From Denitrovibrio sp. (GTDB taxonomy: Bacteria; Chrysiogenota; Deferribacteres; Deferribacterales; Geovibrionaceae), in contig PKTN01000001.1 in the NCBI GenBank assembly GCA_002869185.1, positions 783,102-847,101 of the forward strand: a stretch of 64,000 bases of DNA. The letters are read 5' to 3'. Both the position numbers and the translations under genes were made by a program. This document shows positions 27,802 to 36,865 of this stretch, in pieces. The notes under the pieces were generated by a model, which was given only the letters and a program-made list of their open reading frames with translations, made no database searches and was not told the origin of the DNA. The stretch's first letter is position 1, and every line of letters starts with the position of its first letter.

Positions 27802-28641
27802 ATGCAATTATCAGGAACGATTCAATCAATAAAAGATTTCAGTAATTTCTTCGATCATCAGTTATTTATACATAATAATAATGATGGAAAATTTTATTCT
27901 GTGCACAATGGAAATGTTAAACAAATTAAATTTCCTCCACATCTTCAAAAAATCCTTTCTGATATGAAAATCTTTTCCAAAACAATGATTAGCGGAACAG
28001 AAAAATTTACACTACATATATTTAGACTTGGCGATGTACACACTCTATTTTTGAATGATCCTGGCACTGTAACAGTCCTAAATGGCTTTGTGCTTAGTCT
28101 TATAACTCTTTCCTCAAACGTATGCGATGTTAATAACAGCCCTAAGGTAAATAATGACGACATGCTCGATAAATTGGTTGCAGAATTCGATAAAGAAAAG
28201 AAGAAATTTTCAGTAACCGATAAACGTAGAAAAGAAGAGATCATCATCCTTGAAGAGCAAGCAAAAGAAGCATACAACCAACTGGATGAAGTTATTAGAT
28301 CTCAAAAAGATAAAGACGCTATCATACAAAAGCTTAGATCACAATTTAATGAATTAGCTGAAAGTTACAAAACAATGGAAAAGAAACTTACTGATGCTCA
28401 ATTTACTGGTGACTTTAAAATTGGTAACGAGATCAAAAAGAAGAACTCGATCCTTTCAGATAACAATAAAAAGCTTGTTGAGTTGATCAAACAGAATACG
28501 CTAAAACTCGACGAAATAGAATCAGACATTGAGATGAACCTTACAGATACACTACAGAGTGTAGGTCTTTCTGAAGAGGTTCAACAAGAAATAATCAATT
28601 CTATCAAAGAAGTATTCCACACTGAGAAACAACCTACATAA
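27802..28641 (+). CDS. Coiled-coil protein of unknown function
   Basis: I do not recognise this 279-residue protein. Residues 1-110 look globular with alternating strands (KFYSVHNGNVKQIKFPP, FTLHIFRLGDVHTLF). Residues about 125-260 are rich in Lys, Glu and Asp with heptad-like spacing, most likely a coiled coil (DKEKKKFSVTDKRRKEEII, EEQAKEAYNQLDEVI). There is no signal peptide or membrane segment, so it is cytoplasmic. Single gene, followed by a bidirectional terminator. Confidence 0.6.
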   Translation: MQLSGTIQSIKDFSNFFDHQLFIHNNNDGKFYSVHNGNVKQIKFPPHLQKILSDMKIFSKTMISGTEKFTLHIFRLGDVHTLFLNDPGTVTVLNGFVLSLITLSSNVCDVNNSPKVNNDDMLDKLVAEFDKEKKKFSVTDKRRKEEIIILEEQAKEAYNQLDEVIRSQKDKDAIIQKLRSQFNELAESYKTMEKKLTDAQFTGDFKIGNEIKKKNSILSDNNKKLVELIKQNTLKLDEIESDIEMNLTDTLQSVGLSEEVQQEIINSIKEVFHTEKQPT

Positions 28642-28644
28642 AAA

Positions 28645-28664
28645 AAGGGGACCGAAGCCCCCTT
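28645..28664. terminator. Bidirectional terminator between convergent genes
   Basis: AAGGGG (28645-28650) and CCCCTT (28659-28664) pair around ACCGAAGC. On the minus strand this reads GGGGGC-TTCG-GTCCCC followed by six T, a strong terminator for the lipoprotein gene; on the plus strand the T-run is weaker. Confidence 0.85.
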
Positions 28665-28670
28665 ATATTT

Positions 28671-29696
28671 TTAGTTTGATAAGCTGAATGATATCCCAGG
28701 AAAAACCGGCGACCACTCTGCCCCAGCGGAACAGGCTTCTAAGCCTCCACCACCTGAGCATGGTTCGAAAATCCCATTAGCATCAAAATCTTCGTAATAC
28801 CATGAATCATTAAGATCAAATGTCATTGTGATTGTTCCACCTGCATCACCAACTGTTATACCAGAAAGACCAAGTGACGCCTCATTTACAAATATATCCT
28901 GATCCGCACCCTGCATAAACTGTGTCAAATTCCAAAGGTCATCATTTCCATAAAGACCTCTATCATGACCAGTTTCAGTATCATCACTACTAGCTCCACC
29001 GATATCTGAAGGCCTAACAACATCTAGGTTACTTTCTACCCATGTAAGCCCAGCAGCTACAAAATTAAAATCACCAGCCCCATTCTTAAGCTTAACATCA
29101 CCTTGGTGATTGCCTAAGCTTCCTTCTGCTGGAAAATCGTCATCTGAAAGCATTACTCTGATTTCAGAGTCTGTTGTGCTGTATAGTGGCATTGTCAGAT
29201 CATAGTAATATAATTCTGCATAAAAACCGCTGTAAACACCCTTAGGTATTTCACTGATATTGAGCTCTACTGGATTCGCTAGATCTAACACTTCAGCGTT
29301 AGCTAATGTGCCAGTATCAGCTATCAGGTCAACCTTTGTATTGTCAGACATAACAAGAGCGAGTCTCTTGATAGCCACCTTAAAGCCAGTGGGGTCTACA
29401 TAAGCTACGACACCACCATCAGAATCACAATCCATCCCAGCAACATATCCTGGGTTGTCAGATGCCGTTCCTAAACAGAAAGAAAGGACACTAGGTATAG
29501 ATGATCTGCTATCATCAAGCCCAGCAAATGAACTACCAGAGCCATAATCTGCCGCAAGATTTACTGTTACTGCTGCATTTCCACTATCAGGCGCAGTAGG
29601 AGTAACTGTAGTAGCAGTTGAGCTTCCTCCGCCACCACCACAAGCAACTAACATTAAAGCCACAGAAACTAGTAAACCAATTTTAAATATTTTCAT
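28671..29696 (-). CDS. Lipoprotein of unknown function
   Basis: The signal peptide ends with LMLVAC followed by a poly-Gly tract, a lipoprotein lipobox (Cys19 from ATG 29696). The ATG is preceded by GGGGTGTG, whereas GTG 29705 has no site. The rest is a secreted beta-rich domain with several Asp-rich loops. I see no catalytic motif and do not name a family; it resembles DUF4382-type proteins only loosely. It shares the CGGGGG tether with two other lipoproteins in the window. Confidence 0.65.
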   Translation of the reverse strand: MKIFKIGLLVSVALMLVACGGGGGSSTATTVTPTAPDSGNAAVTVNLAADYGSGSSFAGLDDSRSSIPSVLSFCLGTASDNPGYVAGMDCDSDGGVVAYVDPTGFKVAIKRLALVMSDNTKVDLIADTGTLANAEVLDLANPVELNISEIPKGVYSGFYAELYYYDLTMPLYSTTDSEIRVMLSDDDFPAEGSLGNHQGDVKLKNGAGDFNFVAAGLTWVESNLDVVRPSDIGGASSDDTETGHDRGLYGNDDLWNLTQFMQGADQDIFVNEASLGLSGITVGDAGGTITMTFDLNDSWYYEDFDANGIFEPCSGGGGLEACSAGAEWSPVFPGISFSLSN

Positions 29697-29727
29697 ATTA
29701 CACACCCCATATTACTTATTATACACA

Positions 29728-30738
29728 CTATTCATTATCTATCTCTATCCCTTTTTCAGAACGAAGAGCTTCGATATTAGCCAAAGGTTTTTCTAACATA
29801 TTACGTCTTGTAGAGCTTAAGTCATCATAAGACCTTTGAGCCTCTTCAAGCTTCTTACCTATTGTATCCATCTTCGCTGTAAACATATCCCACTGCTTAT
29901 AAAACTTACCAAATAGTTTCAGCATCTCCCCAGATGTGCTTTCAAAAGCAAAATTTTCAACTGATTGCCTAACAACAGCGAGAACTGCAAAAAGAGACAA
30001 AGGTGAAGTGAGTACAACACCGCTCTCCAGTGCAAGGTCCATCACTGTGGGATCCTTTTCATATATAAATTCATAAACTGATTCATTTGGGATAAAGAGT
30101 ATCATTACATCAAGAGTATTCTCATTTGAGTCGATATAGCCTCTAGTTTTGACCTCTTTCACCTTGAGTTTTACGTCACGTAGAAAGTTTTTGAGATGTG
30201 TTTCCTGCTCCAAAGCATCTGCCGCACAGTATTTTAGGTAGCTGTCTAAAGGAAATTTTACATCCATATTTACACAATAACCTTTAGGTAGATAGAATGT
30301 AAAATCAGGTCGACTCCCATTCTCCATAGTCTTTTGCAGGTCATAGTTTATCTTCTCTTTCATCCCTGTTGCACGGATTATATCGAGTGCCATCCGCTCG
30401 CCCCACCTGCCCCTTTCGGCTGAAGAGGAGAGAGCTCTATTTAAGCTACCAGTAACATCAGCAAGTTTTTCTGTCTGGTGTACGGTATTTTTTATCTGTT
30501 CTGTTATCTCTGAAAACCTAGCTTCGCGTTCTTTCTCCATACCAGTCATAAGGTTATGAACTCTTTCAAGCTCACCCTTCATGTTACCAAGCTGTGCATC
30601 TATAAGAGCTTTTTTACTCTCAAGTTCCTTACTACCTTCTTTAGTTTTGGCGTCCATAACAGTGCCAGCAAGCTTAAGGAAATCATCAGTATTCTTCGAT
30701 AAACTCTCAATGGAAAGCTCTGCAAAAGCGCCTTTCAT
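29728..30738 (-). CDS. rmuC: DNA recombination protein RmuC
   Basis: RmuC limits inversion at short inverted repeats and has a restriction-endonuclease-like fold. The central region GRWGERMALDIIRATGMKEKINYDLQ and RPDFTFYLPKGYCVNMDVKFPLDSY, with the PD and DxK residues, is diagnostic; the end has coiled coils. The usual N-terminal membrane segment is absent from this reading frame start, but the sequence upstream (30739-30855) encodes FFPFLTFLIGITIGFILAFF in the same frame, separated only by an in-frame TAA at 30856-30858 from a possible ATG at 30864 with GAAGG before it. So the native start may be broken or use a non-standard codon. Confidence 0.9.
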   Translation of the reverse strand: MKGAFAELSIESLSKNTDDFLKLAGTVMDAKTKEGSKELESKKALIDAQLGNMKGELERVHNLMTGMEKEREARFSEITEQIKNTVHQTEKLADVTGSLNRALSSSAERGRWGERMALDIIRATGMKEKINYDLQKTMENGSRPDFTFYLPKGYCVNMDVKFPLDSYLKYCAADALEQETHLKNFLRDVKLKVKEVKTRGYIDSNENTLDVMILFIPNESVYEFIYEKDPTVMDLALESGVVLTSPLSLFAVLAVVRQSVENFAFESTSGEMLKLFGKFYKQWDMFTAKMDTIGKKLEEAQRSYDDLSSTRRNMLEKPLANIEALRSEKGIEIDNE

Positions 30739-30964
30739 CCCCTCTGCAAGATTTTCAACCTCTTGCTCAACTCTAGCTTTAGCCTTAGAATTTATGAAAA
30801 ATGCTAATATAAAACCTATTGTGATACCAATAAGAAACGTCAGAAATGGAAAAAATTAACTCATATATCATTACCTTCTGTGTTATAGAATAATTTAACA
30901 TAAATGCTTGTGCGCGTCATCATATCTCTGTTAGTATTTTATACATAGACAATGAGGTGAAACG

Positions 30965-31567
30965 TTGATATTTACTGGAACATTATTTGACATAAACTTC
31001 TCTGCCCTATTTTTTGGAGTCATCCTTAGCTGGTACTTCGGTAGTATAGACTCACCAATCCACCCAGATAAACTTATCGCAAGTGTTATAAGTTATAGCG
31101 AAAAGGCATTATGCAGAGAGGGTACATATAAAGAAGGGATTATTGCTCTACTATTCAACCTTGCAGTGGTATTTGTCTTAGGCTCTGTTTTGCTCTATTT
31201 TGCAAAAAGCACAGGTGACCTTTGGTATTTCGGTTTTAGTATATATTTTATATACACAAGTATAGATAAGCGTTTCACAAAAACAAATGAAAGTAACTCA
31301 GCAACAGTCTGCTATCTAAACTACGCCTTGCCTGTAATCATAAGTACTTTGTTATTAGGACCTGCAGGAGCCATACTCTTTAGAACTCTACCTCTGGCGA
31401 CCTCAATGTTACCAGTAGAGAGTGACAAATATAAAGAATTTAGCAAACCAACAGACCAAACATATACAGTACTCCAAGACGCATCGATACTTATCATTCC
31501 TCTATTATCAATGATCTCACGCGGTATAAAAAAGCTAGTTCGCTTTATAAAGTCCTTCCGCCCTTAA
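30965..31567 (+). CDS. Integral membrane protein, possibly CobD/CbiB-like
   Basis: TTG 30965 is preceded by GAGGTG, and no ATG is better placed. The 200-residue protein has about five membrane segments. The pattern SPIHPDKLIASVISYSEKALCREG and LLLGPAGAILFRTL resembles the HPV..IG..I and GxPGALxYR motifs of adenosylcobinamide-phosphate synthases (CbiB/CobD), but the family is usually about 300 residues and no cobalamin genes are nearby. I consider this a weak similarity; function unknown. Confidence 0.45.
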   Translation: MIFTGTLFDINFSALFFGVILSWYFGSIDSPIHPDKLIASVISYSEKALCREGTYKEGIIALLFNLAVVFVLGSVLLYFAKSTGDLWYFGFSIYFIYTSIDKRFTKTNESNSATVCYLNYALPVIISTLLLGPAGAILFRTLPLATSMLPVESDKYKEFSKPTDQTYTVLQDASILIIPLLSMISRGIKKLVRFIKSFRP

Positions 31568-31570
31568 TGA

Positions 31571-32530
31571 TCAATCAGGTACACACACCTTCCCTTTCAG
31601 TGCATTTACAATAGAGTAGAAGAGTACATGTGCTACAACCAATGTAGCAACTATAAGGAAGAACACAGACAAATATTTATAAAAAACATTACCACTCAGC
31701 TTATACATAACAAGTGTAGCTATGGTTATAGCGTCCATCGGAAAAGTATATGCCCACCAAGAGACATAATACTGAACTGAGTAAAACTTTCTAAACATAG
31801 TAAACAACATAAGAGTTGTAAACAGAGCAAAGAAGTATAGGATTCTGCTAAACGGGTCTAGTGAACCAGTAAGCTTAAAGTAAGCTATAAAACCTATAGC
31901 TGGCGGTGCTATCAATATGAATTTTGTAGGTAGAAATTTAGCAGGTAGTTGCTCATGAAAAATGAGCCTGTATTTAACCAAAGCATACATAATAGGCCAT
32001 AAGACTATACCGATACTAAAGAAGAACCACAGCACATCGACAGGAAGAGTCCCTTTACCTGCAACAGGCACGAGCAAGGTTCCCACAACAGGGATAAACC
32101 ATGCAGGATTGATTGTCTGTAGTTTATAGTCCCTATAGAACCACTTATATAAAATTATATATGTAAATATAATCTGTAAGGTCGCACCAGCGTAACAAAA
32201 TATTTCTGATAATAGAGGTTGATAACACTCAAGCCCTATTGCTAGCAAGAGCATAGAAATAGACAATGCAGGAAAGAAGTTAACCCTAATTGGATGTGCA
32301 AATTCTTCCTTAACCTCTTTTGGGTACTTTGCTATTTTTAGTGCATAAACACAACAGATAAAGCTGAACCAGATAAGCATTGCATAAATAATATACTCTC
32401 CAACTCCTAGATTGCTCTTAGTAATCAGATCATACCTATCAAAAGCTATTCCAAGCCCTGTCATACCCATCACCGTCGCAAAAAGGGTAATCGGGAAATA
32501 TTGTAATCTGCTAATATTCGCCTGCTCCAT
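31571..32530 (-). CDS. SLAC1/TehA-family (TDT) transporter or anion channel
   Basis: A 319-residue protein with about ten hydrophobic segments. Sequence features typical of the family are VNFFPALSISMLLLAIGLE, NPAWFIPVVGTLLVPVAG and WAYTFPMDAITIATLVMY. Family members export dicarboxylates, sulfite or tellurite-related anions, or act as passive anion channels. The substrate is not visible. A GAGGTG site precedes ATG 32530. It converges with the membrane protein gene, with only three bases between them. Confidence 0.87.
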   Translation of the reverse strand: MEQANISRLQYFPITLFATVMGMTGLGIAFDRYDLITKSNLGVGEYIIYAMLIWFSFICCVYALKIAKYPKEVKEEFAHPIRVNFFPALSISMLLLAIGLECYQPLLSEIFCYAGATLQIIFTYIILYKWFYRDYKLQTINPAWFIPVVGTLLVPVAGKGTLPVDVLWFFFSIGIVLWPIMYALVKYRLIFHEQLPAKFLPTKFILIAPPAIGFIAYFKLTGSLDPFSRILYFFALFTTLMLFTMFRKFYSVQYYVSWWAYTFPMDAITIATLVMYKLSGNVFYKYLSVFFLIVATLVVAHVLFYSIVNALKGKVCVPD

Positions 32531-32628
32531 AATTTCACCTCAGATTAAGTATATATTCCTACAAATAAAAAAAACATTAAAATTTGAATTAAAATATGCA
32601 AACTATCAGTTAGATGATAAACTATACT

Positions 32629-33174
32629 ATGAAAATATTATACTTACCTGGACTTGCTTCTATTACAGACAATAACTACGACATAGGTAGTAGTTGTAAA
32701 CTTGTGCACCTAATGGAGCTCGCCAACTGTACGGTCTTTGACTATAAGCTATTTAAGCCATCAAGTATCATCCAGTATATATCTAACTTCGATCTACTAT
32801 TTGGCTCATCTTTTGGTGGGTATTTTGCATTTTATCTATCTGTTCTTACAGGGAAAAATTCAATCCTAGTAAATCCTTCTTTATACCTAGACGAACGTAT
32901 AGATCAGTTAAAGTATGAGTTCCCTACTGAGTTAGCATTCCTTGACTCAAAAGCGCTAAAATCACTCCGTACAGATCCATCTGATAAAGCTTACGACCAT
33001 ATCAATGTACTAATGAACACAGATGATGCGGTGCTAGATGCATCTCGTATACTTAAGATAGCTGAAGAGTTTCAGGCTAATACCTACATATTTGAAAAGG
33101 GTGGTCACGAAAGCACAAATTTCCAAGGTGACATGCTACCAACTATAAAAATGCTATTGAATAGTTTTTCATAA
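32629..33174 (+). CDS. YqiA/UPF0227-like alpha/beta-hydrolase (esterase)
   Basis: The start MKILYLPGLAS matches the family N-terminus; a second ATG at 32614 is in frame but has no better ribosome site. The nucleophile elbow is LFGSSFGGYFA (Ser), a typical G-x-S-x-G with the extra Ser, and a late GGHES provides the catalytic His. Length (181 aa) fits the small YqiA-type esterases. The substrate is unknown. It is 46 bases before the AEC permease gene and may be cotranscribed. Confidence 0.75.
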   Translation: MKILYLPGLASITDNNYDIGSSCKLVHLMELANCTVFDYKLFKPSSIIQYISNFDLLFGSSFGGYFAFYLSVLTGKNSILVNPSLYLDERIDQLKYEFPTELAFLDSKALKSLRTDPSDKAYDHINVLMNTDDAVLDASRILKIAEEFQANTYIFEKGGHESTNFQGDMLPTIKMLLNSFS

Positions 33175-33220
33175 GAGATTCCTACTTACCATCTATATTT
33201 CTATATGCTAATATGACTAT

Positions 33221-34126
33221 ATGGATAATTTAGCACTACTAATCTTATGCTTTTTAGCTGGCTTTATAGCGAGGAAGACTAAACGACTTCCTGAGCAAAC
33301 TCCAGCAGTTCTTAATGCATTCATCATTAATCTCTCTTTACCTGCTTTATCATTTATGTTCCTCCACGAAATGCCATTTACAACTCAGCTAATATACCCT
33401 ATGGCTATGCCATGGATAGGTTTTTTACTAGCATTCGTCTTCTTTAAAATTGTCCAACGTCTCCTTAATCTCAGCCAAAAAACGACAGGTTGTCTAATAC
33501 TTGTTGGCGGACTTGGTAATACATCATTCGTTGGGCTACCAATGATAACAGCATACTATGGTGCAGAATATGTCGGCATAGGTATACTGTGTGACCAACC
33601 CGGCAGTTTTTTGGTACTTTCTACACTCGGGATAATAGTGGCTACAGTACACTCCGCTGGCTCCGTATCAGCTAAGGACGTCATAAAAAAGATAATAACT
33701 TTCCCCCCTTTTCAAGCAGTTATACTTGGTTTGGCATTCCGAGTGATACCGCTCCCAGACTGGAGCCTAGGTATGCTAAAAGGGCTTGGTGCGACACTCA
33801 CACCACTTGCAATGGTCTCTGTCGGATATCAGCTTAAATTTGCTATGTCAGACAGGTTGATGAGTAAGCTTCCAGTGGGACTTTTTTTTAAACTTATTAT
33901 AGTTCCAGCTTTCATTTATTTTATATATATAATACTATTAAAGGCGTCTGGTATGGAGATACAAGTCACTATCTTTGAAGCTGCGATGGGACCTATGATC
34001 ACTGCTGGTATAATTGCTATGCAATACGATCTGGATCGCGACCTAGCTACAATGATGATGGGTATCGGAATACCTATCTCTTTTATTACACTGCCTATAT
34101 GGCATTATTTACTCTCAGGGGTTTAA
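33221..34126 (+). CDS. AEC-family permease (auxin efflux carrier superfamily)
   Basis: A 301-residue integral membrane protein with ten hydrophobic segments. The two repeats show the family pattern: NAFIINLSLPALSFMFLHE at the first Pro-containing helix and a second half with TLTPLAMVSVGYQLKF and PMITAGIIAMQYDLD. Bacterial members often move organic acids such as malate or malonate, but no substrate evidence is visible. It ends six bases before ftsE and may be its first operon member or simply a neighbour. Confidence 0.88.
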   Translation: MDNLALLILCFLAGFIARKTKRLPEQTPAVLNAFIINLSLPALSFMFLHEMPFTTQLIYPMAMPWIGFLLAFVFFKIVQRLLNLSQKTTGCLILVGGLGNTSFVGLPMITAYYGAEYVGIGILCDQPGSFLVLSTLGIIVATVHSAGSVSAKDVIKKIITFPPFQAVILGLAFRVIPLPDWSLGMLKGLGATLTPLAMVSVGYQLKFAMSDRLMSKLPVGLFFKLIIVPAFIYFIYIILLKASGMEIQVTIFEAAMGPMITAGIIAMQYDLDRDLATMMMGIGIPISFITLPIWHYLLSGV

Positions 34127-34132
34127 TTTTTA

Positions 34133-34819
34133 ATGGTCGAATTACATAAAGTTGACGTCGTTTATGAAGATGGTACCAAAGGACTCAAAGATCTTGATAT
34201 ACATATCGACAGAGGCGAGCTCATATACATAACAGGTAACAGTGGAGCTGGTAAGACTAGCTTACTTAGATTACTATACGGTGATCTAATGCCAGCGAGA
34301 GGCGTCGTTAAACTCGAAAAGAAAAATATCGGACATTTGAAAAGTGCTAATGTTGCATACCTGAGAAGAGACATCGGAGTCGTATTCCAAGATTTCAAAC
34401 TCTTAGAGGATGAAACTGTCTACGATAATCTTAAACTACCATTAGAAATTTTTTATCTTAACAAAACTATAATCCAAGAAAGAATATACTCGCTACTCAA
34501 ACAGCTAGACCTTTTTACTCACAGAGATTTTCTCGTTAGAAAACTATCTGGTGGAGAGAAACAAAGGATAGCCCTTGCAAGAGCACTGATCAACGACCCT
34601 ATGCTACTCCTTGCTGATGAGCCTACGGGGAACCTTGATATAAAGAACGCTGACAAAGTTATGGACATACTCCTAAACAAGAGCAAAAAAGGGACTACAA
34701 CACTCATAGCTACTCACGATAAGAGGATCATAAAAGAATATCCAGGAAGAATAATTTATCTTGAACACGGCAAGCTTACATACGACAGTGCTGGTGGAAG
34801 GAAGATTCAAAATGCATAA
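34133..34819 (+). CDS. ftsE: Cell-division ATP-binding protein FtsE
   Basis: FtsE is the ATPase of the FtsEX complex, which activates peptidoglycan hydrolases at the septum. Walker A GNSGAGKTS, Q-loop VFQDFKLL, signature LSGGEKQR, Walker B LLLADEPTGNLD and H-loop ATHD are all present. Length (228 aa) is typical. It overlaps ftsX by eight bases and begins the division operon. Confidence 0.95.
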   Translation: MVELHKVDVVYEDGTKGLKDLDIHIDRGELIYITGNSGAGKTSLLRLLYGDLMPARGVVKLEKKNIGHLKSANVAYLRRDIGVVFQDFKLLEDETVYDNLKLPLEIFYLNKTIIQERIYSLLKQLDLFTHRDFLVRKLSGGEKQRIALARALINDPMLLLADEPTGNLDIKNADKVMDILLNKSKKGTTTLIATHDKRIIKEYPGRIIYLEHGKLTYDSAGGRKIQNA

Positions 34820-35699
34820 ATTAAAATATGCGGCCATTCAAGGTGCCATTATCTTCAGCAAAAACCTGCGTAAAAACTTAGCCTCTATATTGACTATAGC
34901 AACTTTGCTCTTCTTCTATCTTGCAGTCTTCTCAGTTAATTACTCAGCATCTAAAGCTATTGATAAAGTCTCTGACATTAAAACGATAAGAATTTTTCTG
35001 GAAGAAGGCGTTTCACAAAAAGAAATGTTAAAAAAACTCTCGAATCTACAAATGCCAGCAAGCTATAAATCCTATACAAAATCTGACGCAAAACAAAGGG
35101 TTTTAAGACTGGTTCCAGGTGCTAGAAACATACAAAAATTACCTGACAATCTATTTCCTGAATTTATAGAGATGAAAATAGCCGACTATGCCGCTGTTAA
35201 TGGTCTTGTCCTTGAAACTGCCTACAAAATTGAAAAGATAGGCGGTGTCAAAACTGTTGAATACGGGAAAAGGGTCGGAGAGAAACTAGGTAAGATAAAA
35301 CGTACATCCGTATTATTTATGCTTTTTATATCAGTACTAACTGGCTTATCCTCAGCGATAATTATATTTAATACAATAAGGCTTAGCCTATTCAGATCTA
35401 AAAGAAAAATAATGATATATAAGCTTGTTGGTGCGACAAGAATGTTCGTTACATCCCCCTACCTCTTCTCTTCACTAATCGAGGCTAGTTTTGCTTATGT
35501 TATTGCTATATTTGCGAACCAACTATTTATAAAAGGTGTCGAAACATACCTTTTAAAAGACTCATATTTCCTGCTTTTTACACCACCAGCAATTATTTAC
35601 ATACTTTTTTATCTGCTCCTCACTTTTACAGCTCTCTTTTCAGCACTCTTTTGTGTGCTCTCATTCCTTAGAAGGTTAAGAAGCTTAAATGAAGCTTAA
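34812..35699 (+). CDS. ftsX: Cell-division protein FtsX
   Basis: FtsX is the permease-like partner of FtsE. I chose ATG 34812 (MHKLKYAAIQ), which lies inside the ftsE end; an ATG at 34761 is upstream but within ftsE. TM1 (about 21-42), a periplasmic loop of about 130 residues (IRIFLEEGVSQKEMLKKL) that binds the activator, and three further membrane segments (LFMLFISVLTGLSSAIIIFN, the region around SSLIEASFAYVIA, and the C-terminal LFYLLLTFTALFSALF) give the normal four-TM topology. Confidence 0.93.
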   Translation: MHKLKYAAIQGAIIFSKNLRKNLASILTIATLLFFYLAVFSVNYSASKAIDKVSDIKTIRIFLEEGVSQKEMLKKLSNLQMPASYKSYTKSDAKQRVLRLVPGARNIQKLPDNLFPEFIEMKIADYAAVNGLVLETAYKIEKIGGVKTVEYGKRVGEKLGKIKRTSVLFMLFISVLTGLSSAIIIFNTIRLSLFRSKRKIMIYKLVGATRMFVTSPYLFSSLIEASFAYVIAIFANQLFIKGVETYLLKDSYFLLFTPPAIIYILFYLLLTFTALFSALFCVLSFLRRLRSLNEA

Positions 35700-36849
35700 G
35701 ATACTCATTCTATCTCTCTTTTTGATTTCTTCAGCGTTTGCAGGCGATATTACTGATGAGATTGTAAAATCAGACCGAAACCTATCAAAAGTTAAGACGC
35801 TCATAGACAAAGAAACAAAAGCTGTCGACCAACTCACTGATGAAAAGAAAAAAACAGCGAGACAACTAAGAAAAGCTGAAATTGAGCTCAGTTATCAAAA
35901 AAAAATCGCTAAGAAATTAGAAAGAAAACTCTTGCAATCAAAAAAAGAAATTTCATATATAAATTTCAAGCAACAGAAGCTTTCAACCAGAGAAGGAGAA
36001 CTAATCAGTAGTATTAAATCCGCTAACTCATACTTAGCTGGCGCTGGAGAAACTGATCTTCTTGAAGCTCTGATCCTTGCTGATGAAGCGACTGAGCTGA
36101 CAGCTGGCCTGCAAATTATCTCTAGGGTCAATGCTAAACTATTCGATATGGTTGAAGAGCTTGCTAGCATTAGATCTGATCTTGATATCTCTAAAGCAAA
36201 TTATACTAAAAAGAAGTCAGAAATAGAAAAATCTCTAAATGAAAAAAAGGCAGCAGTAAAACAGTATCAATCCAAAAAAACACTAGTCAAACAGCTCTAT
36301 AAAATGGCAACAGAAGACGAAAAAATTCAGAAAGAATATGTCGGCATGCTCGCTTCTAAACAACGCGAACTCGAAAATAAAATCAAATCGCTTGAGATTA
36401 AAAACATTAAACAAGGCGAACTAAAGAAATTTGATGGGATAAATAAAAGATTTGGACAACACAAAACATTATTAGAATGGCCACTTAGAGGCACAGTTAT
36501 AGAAAAATTCGGCACTAAAAAAGTAAAAGGCTTTAAAGGTGTTGTTCATAAAAAAGGTATAAAGATCCAACCAACCGAAACTCAGGTTTCTAGTATTTAT
36601 GACGGAGTTGTTATGCATACTGATACAGCTTGGGGGCTAGGATGGTTTGTTATTGTTGAGCACTTCGGTGGATATTACTCCTTATATGCCAATCTGGACG
36701 AAATTATTGTCAATATGAACCAAAAAGTCCATTCTGGAGAGATATTAGGTACAATAGATATTGACCGAGATGAAAATACACCTTATCTTTATTTTGAAAT
36801 TAGAATACACGATAAAGCTGTTGATCCACTTAAATGGCTTTCATCATAA
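35689..36849 (+). CDS. envC: Murein hydrolase activator EnvC-like (degenerate LytM/M23 domain)
   Basis: A signal peptide (1-19) is followed by a long coiled coil (about 20-250) and a C-terminal LytM domain (about 265-385). Metal ligands of active M23 enzymes are missing: the first motif reads VVHKKGIKIQ without Asp and the last YFEIR instead of HFEIR, as in E. coli EnvC. So it should activate amidases rather than cut peptidoglycan. It overlaps ftsX by 11 bases, and FtsX is its membrane docking partner. Confidence 0.9.
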   Translation: MKLKILILSLFLISSAFAGDITDEIVKSDRNLSKVKTLIDKETKAVDQLTDEKKKTARQLRKAEIELSYQKKIAKKLERKLLQSKKEISYINFKQQKLSTREGELISSIKSANSYLAGAGETDLLEALILADEATELTAGLQIISRVNAKLFDMVEELASIRSDLDISKANYTKKKSEIEKSLNEKKAAVKQYQSKKTLVKQLYKMATEDEKIQKEYVGMLASKQRELENKIKSLEIKNIKQGELKKFDGINKRFGQHKTLLEWPLRGTVIEKFGTKKVKGFKGVVHKKGIKIQPTETQVSSIYDGVVMHTDTAWGLGWFVIVEHFGGYYSLYANLDEIIVNMNQKVHSGEILGTIDIDRDENTPYLYFEIRIHDKAVDPLKWLSS

Positions 36850-36865
36850 ATTACAGGAGCTTTAA

